Positions 1-9,112 of a DNA stretch of 64,000 bases are shown here, piece by piece. How positions within the stretch are numbered: the stretch's first letter is position 1; every line of letters starts with the position of its first letter. The stretch lies in the NCBI GenBank assembly GCA_017999835.1, contig JAGNLA010000004.1, positions 75,923 through 139,922 of the forward strand. Reading direction: 5' to 3'. The position numbers were made by a program, and so were the translations under genes. The notes below the pieces were generated by a model. The model saw only the letters and a list, made by a program, of their open reading frames with translations, made no database searches and was not told the DNA's origin. Source of the DNA: Caldisericia bacterium. GTDB lineage: Bacteria > Caldisericota > Caldisericia > JAAYUI01.

Positions 1-1260
1 CCTGACCTCAGCTTTCTCGATGTTAAGGGGTTCGCCCTTCTCGACCAGAAAAATAGTTCGGATTTTATCGTCGGCTTGAGGTATTCTGGCAGATCCGATC
101 CAAAACAATCACTTGACCAAATGCTTTCAAAAATATCAGCCATTGGCATTGAATATCAAGAGGATGATGCTGGTTTTATAAACATTGGCGAAGGAAATGA
201 TTCAACGAGCACGCTCTATCTCGACGATAACCATCTGCTGATTGCGCAAAATAGACAGTTTCTCGAGGAATGCCTTCAGACCAAACACAACCAGTCACAG
301 TCTATCAGGAGTCATTCAAAATGGTCAAAGATTGAAGGCATGGTCAGTGGAAAACCAATCAGCTACTGCGGCATTTTTGACCTTAACGGCAAAGAAGCCG
401 TGGTCGTTGGTGTTGTACAGAACCTCTCAAATGAAGTCAATTTCAAGGTTTCATGGCTTGATGGTGTTGACCAGGTCAATGAGCTTGTCGGTGACGAGAT
501 ACCTTTTGATCTCAACCTGGCAGACCTGTTCAAGTGGCAGAAAAACCTTAGTGCAGCAATTTCATCAACTCCAGATGGTACGGTCAGGTTTGCATTGCCA
601 TTTGCCGTAACCAGCATCATGTCCCCAAAGTTCGAAGAAGGGGAAACTTCAGGTTTCATTAACATCGAAGATCTCAGCGGTAGTCAGAACTACGGCATCC
701 GAATTAAAGCCGACAAAGAAAAACTCGGATCTTTTGTTGAGTCGTTTTTAAACAGTCAGGGCAAGATTACCCCAGAAAATGATGGAATAATGCGCGTCGA
801 ACCAGTTTCAACGATTTCCATCCCTTCGATGGCAGAAAAACCCGAAACAAATACGAATATCAGTGCCATCAACCCAAATTTAAAAGAATCTCCTTTAATA
901 ACCGACAGAAACCTGATGAGCAAACCACTCTCGGGAGAATATTTCTATAAGTTGGATGGAGACACACTTTTTGTTGGTAACAACAAGGAAAACCTCGTCT
1001 GGAAACCAGGCAGGGATGAAAGTGTTACAGGATCGATTCTTTCGCTGGTTATCGATGGAAAGGCCATTATTAAAAATCTTTCCGGTTTATTATCGCTTTA
1101 TGCCGACTCACTCCCAAACGCAACAGGCATTACAAATGAGAAACTCTTTGAAATCCTTGATAAGATGGATTTCAAATTCAACATTGATTTGTTAACATCC
1201 GACAAAGACCTGTCATGCTCAATTTCTATCAAATACAATTTGGAAAACGCTTTGAAGTGA
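1..1260 (+). CDS. DUF3352-like protein, 5'-truncated by the window edge
   Basis: The frame is open from base 1 to a TGA at 1258-1260, so this is the C-terminal ~419 residues of a longer protein. The first start-like codon (TTG at 76) is probably internal, because sensible protein (FALLDQKNSSDFIVGLRY) is encoded before it. Elements such as 'LLIAQNRQFLEECL' and 'DTLFVGNNKENL' resemble DUF3352-type proteins, in which repeated modules carry a 'displayed value / stored element' beta pattern. No catalytic motif is visible and no function is assigned. A fresh promoter follows at 1273, so the next gene is probably transcribed separately. The family call comes from pattern memory only. Confidence 0.55.
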   Translation, partial: PDLSFLDVKGFALLDQKNSSDFIVGLRYSGRSDPKQSLDQMLSKISAIGIEYQEDDAGFINIGEGNDSTSTLYLDDNHLLIAQNRQFLEECLQTKHNQSQSIRSHSKWSKIEGMVSGKPISYCGIFDLNGKEAVVVGVVQNLSNEVNFKVSWLDGVDQVNELVGDEIPFDLNLADLFKWQKNLSAAISSTPDGTVRFALPFAVTSIMSPKFEEGETSGFINIEDLSGSQNYGIRIKADKEKLGSFVESFLNSQGKITPENDGIMRVEPVSTISIPSMAEKPETNTNISAINPNLKESPLITDRNLMSKPLSGEYFYKLDGDTLFVGNNKENLVWKPGRDESVTGSILSLVIDGKAIIKNLSGLLSLYADSLPNATGITNEKLFEILDKMDFKFNIDLLTSDKDLSCSISIKYNLENALK

Positions 1261-1272
1261 TTGTTAACAAAT

Positions 1273-1301
1273 TTGACTCTTTGAAGGGTTTTGGTTAATA
1301 T
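1273..1301 (+). promoter_or_regulatory. Sigma-A-type promoter of the propeller gene at 1313
   Basis: TTGACT (1273-1278), 17-nt spacer, TAATAT (1296-1301). The -10 box ends 11 nt before the ATG at 1313, leaving room for at most a few untranslated bases. Only GAAG precedes the ATG, so there is no clear ribosome binding site. Confidence 0.6.
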
Positions 1302-1312
1302 TAATTGAAGTT

Positions 1313-3427
1313 ATGAGAAAAATTGGATTGTTCTTGAGCATACTATCCATGCTTGGGCTGTTGTTGACTCCATTTAGTGAGTCAGTGGCTGACGTTCAGG
1401 CATGGCGAATGTATGGGGGCAATTCAAGACACACCTTCTCAACCAGCGAAGACATCAAGTTTCCCATCAAGGTAGACTGGGAGTATCGTACAGGTGGTGG
1501 TTTCTTCTCAAAATCCGGAGCAACATCTCACAGGGGCATGTACCTGATTCCTCTTGCCGGTGGCGAGCTCCATGCCATCAACGAAACAACTGGTAAAGAA
1601 GTCTGGAAACTTATTCTTCCAAACGACAGACTCATCTCTGCTCCGGTTGCAGCAAACGACTACGTCGTCATCACCACTCAATCTGGCAAGATACACGTTT
1701 TGCTGACCTCAACAGGCACGATACAGTGGACATTTGACGTCGGCGACACAATCTCCAATCCTCCAATGGTCATCGGAGGTCTCGTATACACGGTTGCCGA
1801 CAACGGTGTCGTTGTTAAGCTCACTCTTAAGGGTCTTCACCTGCTCAGTTCCTACGATTTCCATTCTTCGATAACCACTCAGCCGATCCTCGTTGAAAAA
1901 GGTGTTTGCGCTGCCACAAAGAACGGTTTTATAACAATGCTTGACAAGAACCTCGTACTTTCGTGGTCTATTAAAGCCGAAGGCGACGTTTCAGGAACCA
2001 TTTGCCAGGTCAGAAACTACGTAGTCTTGATCAACAAACGCGGAATGGTGTTCTGTTACGATGGCAATACTGGAAAACAATCGTGGCAACTCAACATTGG
2101 CAATGATTGTCCTGCCGGTCTTGTTTCCGATGGTTACCAGGTTTTCTCCTCTTCGACACGCGGAACACTCTTTGCCTTGGATGGTCTCAACGGTAACTCC
2201 AATTGGACTTACAAAATCGATGGCGACATTGTTAGCAGGCCGGTCGTGTCATCAGGAAAAATCTATATTAGCACCATCAACAAACAAATCTTCTGCCTTG
2301 CAACTTCCGATGGCAGCCTTCTCTGGAGTGCTCGTACTGATCAACCCATATCCAGCGGACTTGCCGCTTCAGACAAAACACTTCTGGCTCTTCCTCGGGT
2401 AGGCAAGGGTTATTGCCTATCACTGAGCAAAGGCGAATTAAACTGGACATACGGCACAGGTGGCGCAGGAAGAATCCCTCCTGTCGTCGATAATAACAAT
2501 GTTTGCGCAACTTTCACCGATGGCACTGTCTCGCTCATTGATTCAGAGCAAGGCAAGGCACTCTGGGAGAGAAAACTTGATGCCGAAATCAGTGCTTCTC
2601 CTGCAATGTCAGGTGACTACATCATCGCCGGGACAAACGAGGAAGCTATTTTCTGCATTGAAAACTCCTCAGGAAAAACACTTTGGAAATCATACATTCC
2701 TTATTATATCAATTCGCCCCCTACCATCTCAGGTAAATTCGTATTTCTTGGTACGTGGGGTGGAGAAATTGTTTGTCTTGAGACCACCTCAGGGATCAAA
2801 CGATGGGCTCAACCTACAAATGCCGAGATAAAAACATCACCATCAGTTTCAATCAACTGTGTTTATGTTGGTTCATGGGACAGCAACGTCTACTCATATG
2901 ACTATTTGACTGGCACTCTCCAGTGGAAAATGCCGACCTCCTACAACATTAACCAATGCATCAGCCTGGGCTCAGAACAAGGATACATTCCGACAAAGAA
3001 TCAGGTAGTGTGCATAAGACTCAGGGGTGGAGCGCCTCTGTGGACTGCAGCCCTTGATTCGCAAATTGTTGGCGAATTAGCGATCAACGAAGACAGCATT
3101 TTTGCATTGACAAACGACGGCTATCTCTACCGCCTCAACGGTAAAGGCGCAAAAATATGGGCCAGAAAAGTAGACGTTCCACACTCCTCAAGAAGCATCT
3201 CGGTCATTGGTGATTATGTCTGCCTGACCACCGGCCCAATAATCAAATTCTATGATGTTTCAACAGGCAAGCTCAAGTGGCAATATGAATTCAGCTCAAT
3301 AATTTCCCAACCGGTCTTTTCCAACGGAAAACTGTTTGTAACAACTGACATTGGTTCTCTGGTCTGTCTCTCGTACGACAACACTTCCACTCAATCAAAT
3401 CAAAACTGGGATTTAACCATTCCCTGA
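1313..3427 (+). CDS. Secreted PQQ-type beta-propeller repeat protein
   Basis: 704 aa. Residues 1-26 form a signal peptide (basic MRK, hydrophobic core, SVADVQ cleavage region). The rest is a continuous run of ~40-residue PQQ/BamB-like repeats of the form 'G..W.....-.PV...G.VY....G....LD..TG', for example 'LFALDGLNGNSNWTYKIDGD' and 'IVCLETTSGIKRW'. There are enough repeats for about two propellers. No catalytic quinoprotein residues are evident, so the name describes the fold and not PQQ binding. It is probably a periplasmic or cell-surface scaffold or interaction protein. It is followed after 26 nt by an NHL-repeat gene, probably in the same operon. It differs from the 17660-32514 family in having much more regular repeats and no 'SNGLLD' C-terminus. 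Confidence 0.85.
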   Translation: MRKIGLFLSILSMLGLLLTPFSESVADVQAWRMYGGNSRHTFSTSEDIKFPIKVDWEYRTGGGFFSKSGATSHRGMYLIPLAGGELHAINETTGKEVWKLILPNDRLISAPVAANDYVVITTQSGKIHVLLTSTGTIQWTFDVGDTISNPPMVIGGLVYTVADNGVVVKLTLKGLHLLSSYDFHSSITTQPILVEKGVCAATKNGFITMLDKNLVLSWSIKAEGDVSGTICQVRNYVVLINKRGMVFCYDGNTGKQSWQLNIGNDCPAGLVSDGYQVFSSSTRGTLFALDGLNGNSNWTYKIDGDIVSRPVVSSGKIYISTINKQIFCLATSDGSLLWSARTDQPISSGLAASDKTLLALPRVGKGYCLSLSKGELNWTYGTGGAGRIPPVVDNNNVCATFTDGTVSLIDSEQGKALWERKLDAEISASPAMSGDYIIAGTNEEAIFCIENSSGKTLWKSYIPYYINSPPTISGKFVFLGTWGGEIVCLETTSGIKRWAQPTNAEIKTSPSVSINCVYVGSWDSNVYSYDYLTGTLQWKMPTSYNINQCISLGSEQGYIPTKNQVVCIRLRGGAPLWTAALDSQIVGELAINEDSIFALTNDGYLYRLNGKGAKIWARKVDVPHSSRSISVIGDYVCLTTGPIIKFYDVSTGKLKWQYEFSSIISQPVFSNGKLFVTTDIGSLVCLSYDNTSTQSNQNWDLTIP

Positions 3428-3453
3428 ACGTCTTTCTTTAGCATACTAAATAA

Positions 3454-4869
3454 ATGAAACGTTTATTGATTCTTTCTATGGCCTTGTTGATGCCATTAAC
3501 AAATTCATATGCTCTCATCAACAAAATGTCTTATGCTGGCTGCACATGTGTTTGTAACGGTGATGAAATGTCTCCTGTTGCTGGTAGTGGCCTGGTAATC
3601 GTTGCCGACGCTGGCAAAGGCCTGATGTTTCGCTACACGCTTAATGGGACTTTTGCCGGTTACATAGGCTCAGCCATCGAGTGCAAGCCTGCATACCCAT
3701 TCAAGCCAGCCCGCATTGTCAGTGCAGGCACACAAATCCATGTCTTGAACATGGCTGGCAAAACCATTGATACAATCAGCAGCAACGGCGAACAGCTCTC
3801 AAGCATGTCACTGGTTGAAGCAGATCTTGGCAGCTCAACACCAACATCCTACGCTTTTGGTAACGACATGAACTTCATCAGTTTTGTTGATGGCACAATT
3901 GTTTCATGCGAATACGACCTGACCGTTATAAACAAAATAATTCTTGAAGATGTCATTTCACTGTCCCACTCCAACGATTTGCTCTATGCGATGACTTCAA
4001 AAGGGCAAATTCATATCTACAACGATGAGCTCGAAGAGCAAAAATCATTGCCAAACTTCAAGTTTCTTCCATCGTTTCTCAAAGATCCGCAAGACATTTT
4101 TGTGGACCCGCAGGATAACATCTGGATTGCCGACACCGGTAACTCTCAAGTAATCGCGCTCTGGAATGACGGCACATTCTCCACCTGGGGCCAAACAGCC
4201 AAGTCTTACGAGCTCAAAGAGATCTCCGGAGATCCAATCACAGGAAAACAAACCGCAAAGCTTTCTCCTAGAAGAGTGGCAGCCTCAGGAGGATATTTCT
4301 TCATTTCAACGGCCGACCACCAGTCTTTCTCGATACCTGTCGGGAACATGACCGCCAAACAGCAGTTTGGCCACAAAAATGTGATCAAGCTGAGGATGAG
4401 TGGCGATAAATACAGAAAAAATATCCAACAATTATGGGATTTGCAACAGAGCCTGTATCCACAAACTTCGATACTGGTTGCCACAGATGACCAGGCAGAA
4501 TCGGTTTTCATAAATGGTACAAGAGTTGATGCTGAAATTGACGACATGCTGACTGACTGCGACTACCTTTCGTGCATCCTTGGCAAAGTAGACAGCACAA
4601 CAGACGAGGGAATTTCGCATTATGTAGAGCAAGGCCATGTTGTCTTTGAGCGGGAAAACCCAGCACAAGACATCATTATAGCATGTATCGACAAATTGAC
4701 TGGTGGGACAAATCCACTTCAAACTGAACCAGCCGGCAGGCTTGCCATTATGCCCGAGGATTTGAAGAACTCATTTAAATTGCCAAAGCTTGGCCAAAGC
4801 TCTATTTACGTTGTATCCATTTACAACAACAACGGCAAATTTATGGATTTTTTCTTTGTTCGCCCGTAG
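3454..4869 (+). CDS. Secreted NHL-repeat-like propeller protein
   Basis: 471 aa with a clear signal peptide (MKRLLILSMALLMPLTNSYA). At about residues 210-235 it has a textbook NHL-type repeat, 'DPQDIFVDPQDNIWIADTGN', and weaker propeller repeats precede it. The last ~170 residues lack repeats and carry several cysteines (CDYLSC). It starts 26 nt after the stop of the preceding propeller gene. No Shine-Dalgarno sequence is visible before the ATG (CTAAATAA-ATG), only a weak -10-like element (CATACT). Function unknown; NHL domains usually mediate protein or ligand contacts. Confidence 0.75.
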   Translation: MKRLLILSMALLMPLTNSYALINKMSYAGCTCVCNGDEMSPVAGSGLVIVADAGKGLMFRYTLNGTFAGYIGSAIECKPAYPFKPARIVSAGTQIHVLNMAGKTIDTISSNGEQLSSMSLVEADLGSSTPTSYAFGNDMNFISFVDGTIVSCEYDLTVINKIILEDVISLSHSNDLLYAMTSKGQIHIYNDELEEQKSLPNFKFLPSFLKDPQDIFVDPQDNIWIADTGNSQVIALWNDGTFSTWGQTAKSYELKEISGDPITGKQTAKLSPRRVAASGGYFFISTADHQSFSIPVGNMTAKQQFGHKNVIKLRMSGDKYRKNIQQLWDLQQSLYPQTSILVATDDQAESVFINGTRVDAEIDDMLTDCDYLSCILGKVDSTTDEGISHYVEQGHVVFERENPAQDIIIACIDKLTGGTNPLQTEPAGRLAIMPEDLKNSFKLPKLGQSSIYVVSIYNNNGKFMDFFFVRP

Positions 4870-5242
4870 CATCGTCACTAATGAGCATCTCAATAAGAAC
4901 ATCGACACAGACCATACTTTTGAAAAATCCTACCATCCTTGGCACTGTTATTGCAGATATTGCAATTGCTATCCATGATATGATCATATCAAAATAAACC
5001 AATGTCTACCCAGGTTTCACAAGCTCAAAATGACAAGCGGCACATGCAAAACCAACAGGAAAACAAACGCATACCTTTGCCAAGATTAACAATGGCAACA
5101 AAAAAACTTCATTTTTAATTGCTTTCACCTTCTGCATAACAGTTTGACCAGCCAATATCGGAATAATATTACGATGATTTAACTTTGGCTGATTCTTGTG
5201 TTAACTTTGTCAATAGCTTATTGAGAATTTTTCCTATTTGAG
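4870..5242. other. Intergenic region, no gene recognised
   Basis: About 370 AT-rich bases between the NHL-repeat gene and the tRNA promoter. Short frames here (for example 4790-4978) mostly overlap the upstream gene and have no start signals. I see no RNA motif, terminator with a T-tract, or repeat. Confidence 0.5.
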
Positions 5243-5270
5243 TTGACATATCAAAGAGATTCATTAGAAT
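5243..5270 (+). promoter_or_regulatory. Promoter of the tRNA-Val - hppA unit
   Basis: TTGACA (5243-5248), 16-nt spacer, TAGAAT (5265-5270). Transcription would start near 5277, about 8 nt before the mature tRNA. It is the only strong promoter upstream of hppA. Confidence 0.75.
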
Positions 5271-5284
5271 TCAATTGTCTAAAT

Positions 5285-5359
5285 GGGCTGGTAGTTCAGC
5301 GGTAGAACGCTTCCCTCACACGGAAGAAGTCACAGGTTCGAATCCTGTCCAGCCCACCA
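5285..5359 (+). tRNA. tRNA-Val (anticodon CAC)
   Basis: A full cloverleaf can be folded. Acceptor GGGCTGG pairs perfectly with CCAGCCC; D arm GTTC/GAAC with loop AGCGGTA; anticodon stem CTTCC/GGAAG with loop CTCACAC (anticodon CAC, reads GUG); T arm ACAGG/CCTGT with loop TTCGAAT; discriminator A. The 3' CCA is encoded. It lies 21 nt upstream of hppA with no terminator between them, so the primary transcript probably carries both. Confidence 0.96.
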
Positions 5360-5380
5360 TCAGGCAATTGAGAGGTAAAG

Positions 5381-7384
5381 ATGTTTGACTGGTTGTTTGC
5401 AGTTCCAATTATTGGTCTTTCAGGTTTGTTGCTTGCATTGTTGCTTTCATTTGGCATCCGCTCAAGTGACCCTGGAACTCCCAAAATGGTCAAGATTTCA
5501 ATGGCAATCAGGCAAGGCGCCTATGCATTCCTGTTCAAGGAATACCAATACATGGCCTTTGCAATCGTTCCTTTTACGGCCTTGATCATCTGGATCACCG
5601 GCTGGTACAGTGCAGCAGCTTTTGCCTGTGGTGCCATATTTTCGATTCTTGCCGGGTTTTTTGGCATGAACGTCGCCACACTGGCAAACACGCGCACGGC
5701 ACAGGCAGCTGCCTCAAAAGGCGTTGGAAAAGCCCTTGAGATTGCTTTTTCAGGCGGCTCGGTCATGGGACTGGTTGTCTCATCTTTTGGTGTAATTGGT
5801 ATTTCAACAATCTACCTCGTTTTTGAACCCATCATGCCACCGGCAACCGTCACCGGCATGATGGTCGGATTCTCGGTTGGCGCTTCGTTTGTTGCCCTCT
5901 TTGCCAGAGTCGGTGGAGGAATATTTACCAAAGCTGCTGATGTTGGAGCTGACCTGGTTGGCAAAGTCGAAGCCAATATCCCTGAAGACGATCCAAGGAA
6001 TCCTGCTGTCATAGCCGACAACGTCGGTGACAATGTGGGTGACATTGCAGGCATGGGTGCAGATTTGTATGAATCCTATGTGGGCGCCATCGTTTCAGCA
6101 ATAGTCATTTCCGTTGTGGGCGACGTTTTTGATCCTGTAAAAATCAAACTCATCCTTTTTGTAATAGGTTCAGGCCTACTTTCTTCAATTATCGGCATAA
6201 TATCTGCAAAAATCATTGCTTCAATCGGCAAGGTCAAACCAGCCTTCGGTCTTCAGCTCGGAACCATTATCTCCACGGTGCTGTGCCTTGGATTCTCACT
6301 TTTCATATCGCTTTACACAATGGGATCACTAGGTGCATTCTATGCAATTGCAAGCGGTCTTCTTGCTGGCGTGCTCATTGGCATTGTCACAACCTATTAC
6401 ACCTCGGCAAAGCCTGTCAAATACATAGCAGACCAGAGTACAGGCGGACCAGCCACAAACATAATCGCTGGCATGGGTGTTGGTTATGAATCCTCAGTTT
6501 TCTCGATCATTTTCATTGCAGCTGCCCTTTATGCTGCCTACACGCTTGGCGGTATGGGTATGTTTGGTACTGCCCTTGCGGGTGTGGGTATGTTGGCAAC
6601 ACTTGCCACCACGCTTGCTGTCGATGCTTACGGCCCGATAGCCGACAATGCTGGTGGCATTGCCCAGATGAGCGGACTCCCGCCAGAAGTCAGGGAAATA
6701 ACAGACAGTCTTGATTCTCTTGGCAACACAACAGCAGCCATGGGCAAGGGTGTCGCCATCGGTTCAGCTGCCATAACAGCTCTTGCGCTGTTCTCAGCAT
6801 ACACTCACGCAGCAAAACTAACTAGCATTGACCTCCTCAACATAAACGTTTTGGCTGGAGCTTTTATCGGCATAGCTATGCCGGTTTTGTTCTCAGCATT
6901 GACACTCAAGGCTGTCGGATTGACAGCAAACCTCGTTGTTGCTGAAGTCAGGCGTCAATTCAAAGAGATAACAGGCATTCTCAAAAATGAGGCTGATCCT
7001 GATTATCGCAAAATCGTTTCAATTACCACCAACGGTGGTTTGAAAAAAATGATTCTCCCAGCCATCCTGATGGTGGCAATTCCGTTCATTGTGTATTATA
7101 CTTTTGGTGCGCAAGGCGTAGGTGGCATGCTTGCAGGCGCAACCCTGATGGGCGTAATTCTTGCCATATTCATGGCAAACTCAGGTGGCGCCTGGGACAA
7201 TGCCAAGAAGCTCATTGAAAGCGGATACAAGGGTGGAAAGGGAACATCGGTGCATCATGCAACTGTTGTCGGAGACACAGTCGGAGACCCTCTTAAAGAC
7301 ACCACCGGGCCGTCAATCAACATTCTCATCAAACTGATGGCTGTTATTTCGCTGTTGTTTATCCCATTTCTTATTGGTAAGTAA
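5381..7384 (+). CDS. hppA: Ion-translocating membrane pyrophosphatase, K+-dependent type
   Basis: 667 aa, ~16 hydrophobic segments. It hydrolyses PPi and pumps H+ or Na+ across the membrane. Hallmarks: the acidic substrate loop 'DVGADLVGKVE' (187-197), 'NPAVIADNVGDNVGDIAGMG', 'DAYGPIADNAGGIAQM' and, near the C-terminus, 'GDTVGDPLKDTTGPS'. The diagnostic site reads GNTTAAMGKG (448-457). Alanine rather than lysine there marks the K+-dependent subfamily, which contains all known Na+-pumping PPases (Belogurov/Lahti rule). Glu231 in 'DLYESYVG' sits where the gate glutamate of Na+-PPases lies; this last point is an inference. The ATG is preceded by GAGAGGTAA. The PFK gene follows after 11 nt, so the two are an operon. 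Confidence 0.96.
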   Translation: MFDWLFAVPIIGLSGLLLALLLSFGIRSSDPGTPKMVKISMAIRQGAYAFLFKEYQYMAFAIVPFTALIIWITGWYSAAAFACGAIFSILAGFFGMNVATLANTRTAQAAASKGVGKALEIAFSGGSVMGLVVSSFGVIGISTIYLVFEPIMPPATVTGMMVGFSVGASFVALFARVGGGIFTKAADVGADLVGKVEANIPEDDPRNPAVIADNVGDNVGDIAGMGADLYESYVGAIVSAIVISVVGDVFDPVKIKLILFVIGSGLLSSIIGIISAKIIASIGKVKPAFGLQLGTIISTVLCLGFSLFISLYTMGSLGAFYAIASGLLAGVLIGIVTTYYTSAKPVKYIADQSTGGPATNIIAGMGVGYESSVFSIIFIAAALYAAYTLGGMGMFGTALAGVGMLATLATTLAVDAYGPIADNAGGIAQMSGLPPEVREITDSLDSLGNTTAAMGKGVAIGSAAITALALFSAYTHAAKLTSIDLLNINVLAGAFIGIAMPVLFSALTLKAVGLTANLVVAEVRRQFKEITGILKNEADPDYRKIVSITTNGGLKKMILPAILMVAIPFIVYYTFGAQGVGGMLAGATLMGVILAIFMANSGGAWDNAKKLIESGYKGGKGTSVHHATVVGDTVGDPLKDTTGPSINILIKLMAVISLLFIPFLIGK

Positions 7385-7395
7385 AGGAGGAAAAT

Positions 7396-8391
7396 ATGAG
7401 AAGAATCGGAGTCGTTACATCTGGATCAGACTGTCCTGGATTGAATGCTGCCATTAGAGCTGTCGCACGAAAAGGTTTTGACCTTGGCTACGAAGTAATC
7501 GGTGTAAAAAACGGTTGGGATGGATTAATAAACGACGAAGTGTTTGTAATGAACAAGTCACACGTCTCAGGAATCATTTATCTTGGTGGTTCCATACTTG
7601 GTTCCTCCAAAACTGATCCATTTGCTTCAGAAAAGGGTTTCGAGACTTTCCAGAAGAATTTCAAGAAAAACCAGCTCACAGCGTGCGTTGTTATCGGTGG
7701 TTTCACGTCACTACGAATCGCTTCAAGGCTCAACGATGCTGGCTACGCAACCGTTGGCATCCCGGCAACCATTGACAATGACGTTGGCGGAACCGATTCA
7801 ACCATTGGTTTTGACACGGCTGCAAACTTTGTTTCAGACTCACTGGACAGACTCCACGTAACAGCCATGTCGCACCACAGGGTCATGGTCGTTGAGGTCA
7901 TGGGTGGCGGAGCAGGCTGGATCGCCTTGATGGGTGGAATCGCTGGAGGAGCAGATTATATCATCACACCCGAGTTCAAGCCCCACATCGACGACATCGC
8001 AAGGCACCTTGAATTCAGAAAAAGTGAAGGCAAAAACTTCTCCATAATCGTTGTCACCGACTCATCCGTCATTGACGGGTTCAATGTAGGAGACTGCCCA
8101 AAAACAGGCATCGGCGCTTATCTTTCAAACGAAATTGAAAAACGCACCGGCATAGAAACCAGATACACCGTCCTTGGCCATCTCCAGCGTGGCGGAACAC
8201 CGACGCTGATGGACAGAACGTTGGCCATGAGATTTGGTTACGAAGCTGTCGAACTTCTCCGTCGCGGTGAGGTCGGCAAGATGGTAGGCATGAAGGGTGG
8301 CCTGGTCGTACCAGTGGATATGGATCAGGTAACCCGTGAACGCAGGAAACCAGACCCAAAACTGTTTGACATAGCCAAGCTGTTCTATTGA
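7396..8391 (+). CDS. PFK-family 6-phosphofructokinase homologue with altered donor site
   Basis: 331 aa, normal PFK-A length, SD AAAGGAGG before the ATG. The fold and fructose-6-phosphate side are conserved: TIDND (125-129, catalytic Asp127), Arg162, 'ETRYTVLGHLQRGG' with the equivalents of Arg243, His249 and Arg252. The phosphoryl-donor side is not. With numbering equivalent to E. coli PfkA, Gly11 is Ser, Arg72 is Lys, the GGDG motif is GGFT (Asp103Phe, Gly104Thr), residue 124 is Ala, and MGR is MGG (Arg171Gly). It therefore matches neither the ATP type (G104/G124) nor the PPi type (D104/K124). Loss of the Mg-ligand Asp103 is striking; the regulatory half of animal PFKs has GGFEA at the same place. 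Its place behind hppA suggests PPi metabolism, but activity and donor are open. Confidence 0.85.
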   Translation: MRRIGVVTSGSDCPGLNAAIRAVARKGFDLGYEVIGVKNGWDGLINDEVFVMNKSHVSGIIYLGGSILGSSKTDPFASEKGFETFQKNFKKNQLTACVVIGGFTSLRIASRLNDAGYATVGIPATIDNDVGGTDSTIGFDTAANFVSDSLDRLHVTAMSHHRVMVVEVMGGGAGWIALMGGIAGGADYIITPEFKPHIDDIARHLEFRKSEGKNFSIIVVTDSSVIDGFNVGDCPKTGIGAYLSNEIEKRTGIETRYTVLGHLQRGGTPTLMDRTLAMRFGYEAVELLRRGEVGKMVGMKGGLVVPVDMDQVTRERRKPDPKLFDIAKLFY

Positions 8392-8410
8392 TAAACGTCT
8401 AAAACACTAA

Positions 8411-8437
8411 AACACCCACTATAAGTGGGTGTTTTTT
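8411..8437 (+). terminator. Intrinsic terminator of the hppA-PFK operon
   Basis: Stem AACACCCAC (8411-8419), loop TATAA, GTGGGTGTT (8425-8433), followed by T residues, 20 nt after the PFK stop. Confidence 0.9.
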
Positions 8438-8548
8438 ATTATATATCATCTATAATCAGTTTATATGCCATTTTAATATCTATTTTTATGTTACAATATC
8501 ATATCATTACTTTTTATGATATGTATTGCTATTTTGATATTTATAATA

Positions 8549-9076
8549 CTATTTAATCTCTGTACTTGGTCTTATTAAATCATAGATGAGCCATTCATTA
8601 TTTTTGCATATTACTATATAGTTAGCTATGCTTTCATAGTTTTTAAGCACATTTTTGTCTAGCATGGAGATGGTAAACCTCACGGTGGCAAACCTTTCAC
8701 CTGTCTCGTTTTTGGTCGACAAGCTCAAACCTTTTATCGTTACTGAAGTATACTGATTTTCATTCAATGCCTTCTGTATGCGATCCTTGAAAGCTTCAAC
8801 ACTGCCAATCTCTTTTGATAAAGGGGAGTTTGGCTCTATGTATTCCCATGCCCTTTCGGCTTCACCAGTCATGAAGTAATCAAAATAACTCATAATCGTC
8901 TGGCTGGCAGGATGATTTGCAGGACCTAGCTCGCTAATCGTTCTATCGATCACGGACTGTTTTTCTCCGGAATCAATCATCGCATAGACGTCATTCCAGG
9001 ATTTCTCGGACTTGGTTGTTCCGTTGCCACAAGAGACAAGCATAATCGCTATTATCACTGTCCAGATTTTCTTCAT
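8549..9076 (-). CDS. Small lipoprotein, NTF2/DUF4878-like
   Basis: 175 aa from the ATG at 9076, giving the signal sequence MKKIWTVIIAIMLVSC. The lipobox is LVSC, with lipidation expected at Cys16. A longer frame begins at 9112, but it adds 12 non-signal residues and overlaps the promoter. The mature part has the pattern 'YFDYFMTGEAERAWEYI ... VTIKGLSLSTKNETGERFATVRFTI ... NNEWLIYDLI', typical of cone-shaped NTF2-like/DUF4878 lipoproteins. No catalytic residues are evident. The -10 box TAAGAT ends 7 nt before the ATG, with no SD. Divergent from the lipoprotein at 9129. Confidence 0.7.
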   Translation of the reverse strand: MKKIWTVIIAIMLVSCGNGTTKSEKSWNDVYAMIDSGEKQSVIDRTISELGPANHPASQTIMSYFDYFMTGEAERAWEYIEPNSPLSKEIGSVEAFKDRIQKALNENQYTSVTIKGLSLSTKNETGERFATVRFTISMLDKNVLKNYESIANYIVICKNNEWLIYDLIRPSTEIK

Positions 9077-9083
9077 ACAGGAA

Positions 9084-9112
9084 ATCTTATCCACTTGACC
9101 CACAGCGCACAA
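9084..9112 (-). promoter_or_regulatory. Leaderless-type promoter of the lipoprotein at 9076
   Basis: On the minus strand: TTGTGC (9112-9107), 17-nt spacer, TAAGAT (9089-9084), then 7 nt to ATG 9076. It overlaps the plus-strand promoter at 9095-9122. Confidence 0.5.

Noticed and set aside
4790-4978. 62-codon plus-strand frame across the end of the NHL-repeat gene
   Set aside because: It mostly overlaps the real gene in another frame, has no SD, and its peptide shows no protein-like pattern.
5296-5493. Minus-strand frame antisense to tRNA-Val and the hppA start
   Set aside because: Its peptide is the familiar spurious translation of a tRNA gene (RIRTCDFF-type); it is not a gene.
8500-8523. 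Inverted repeat CATATCAT/ATGATATG as terminator of the 8549 gene
   Set aside because: AT-only stem without a T-tract on the minus strand; too weak to call.
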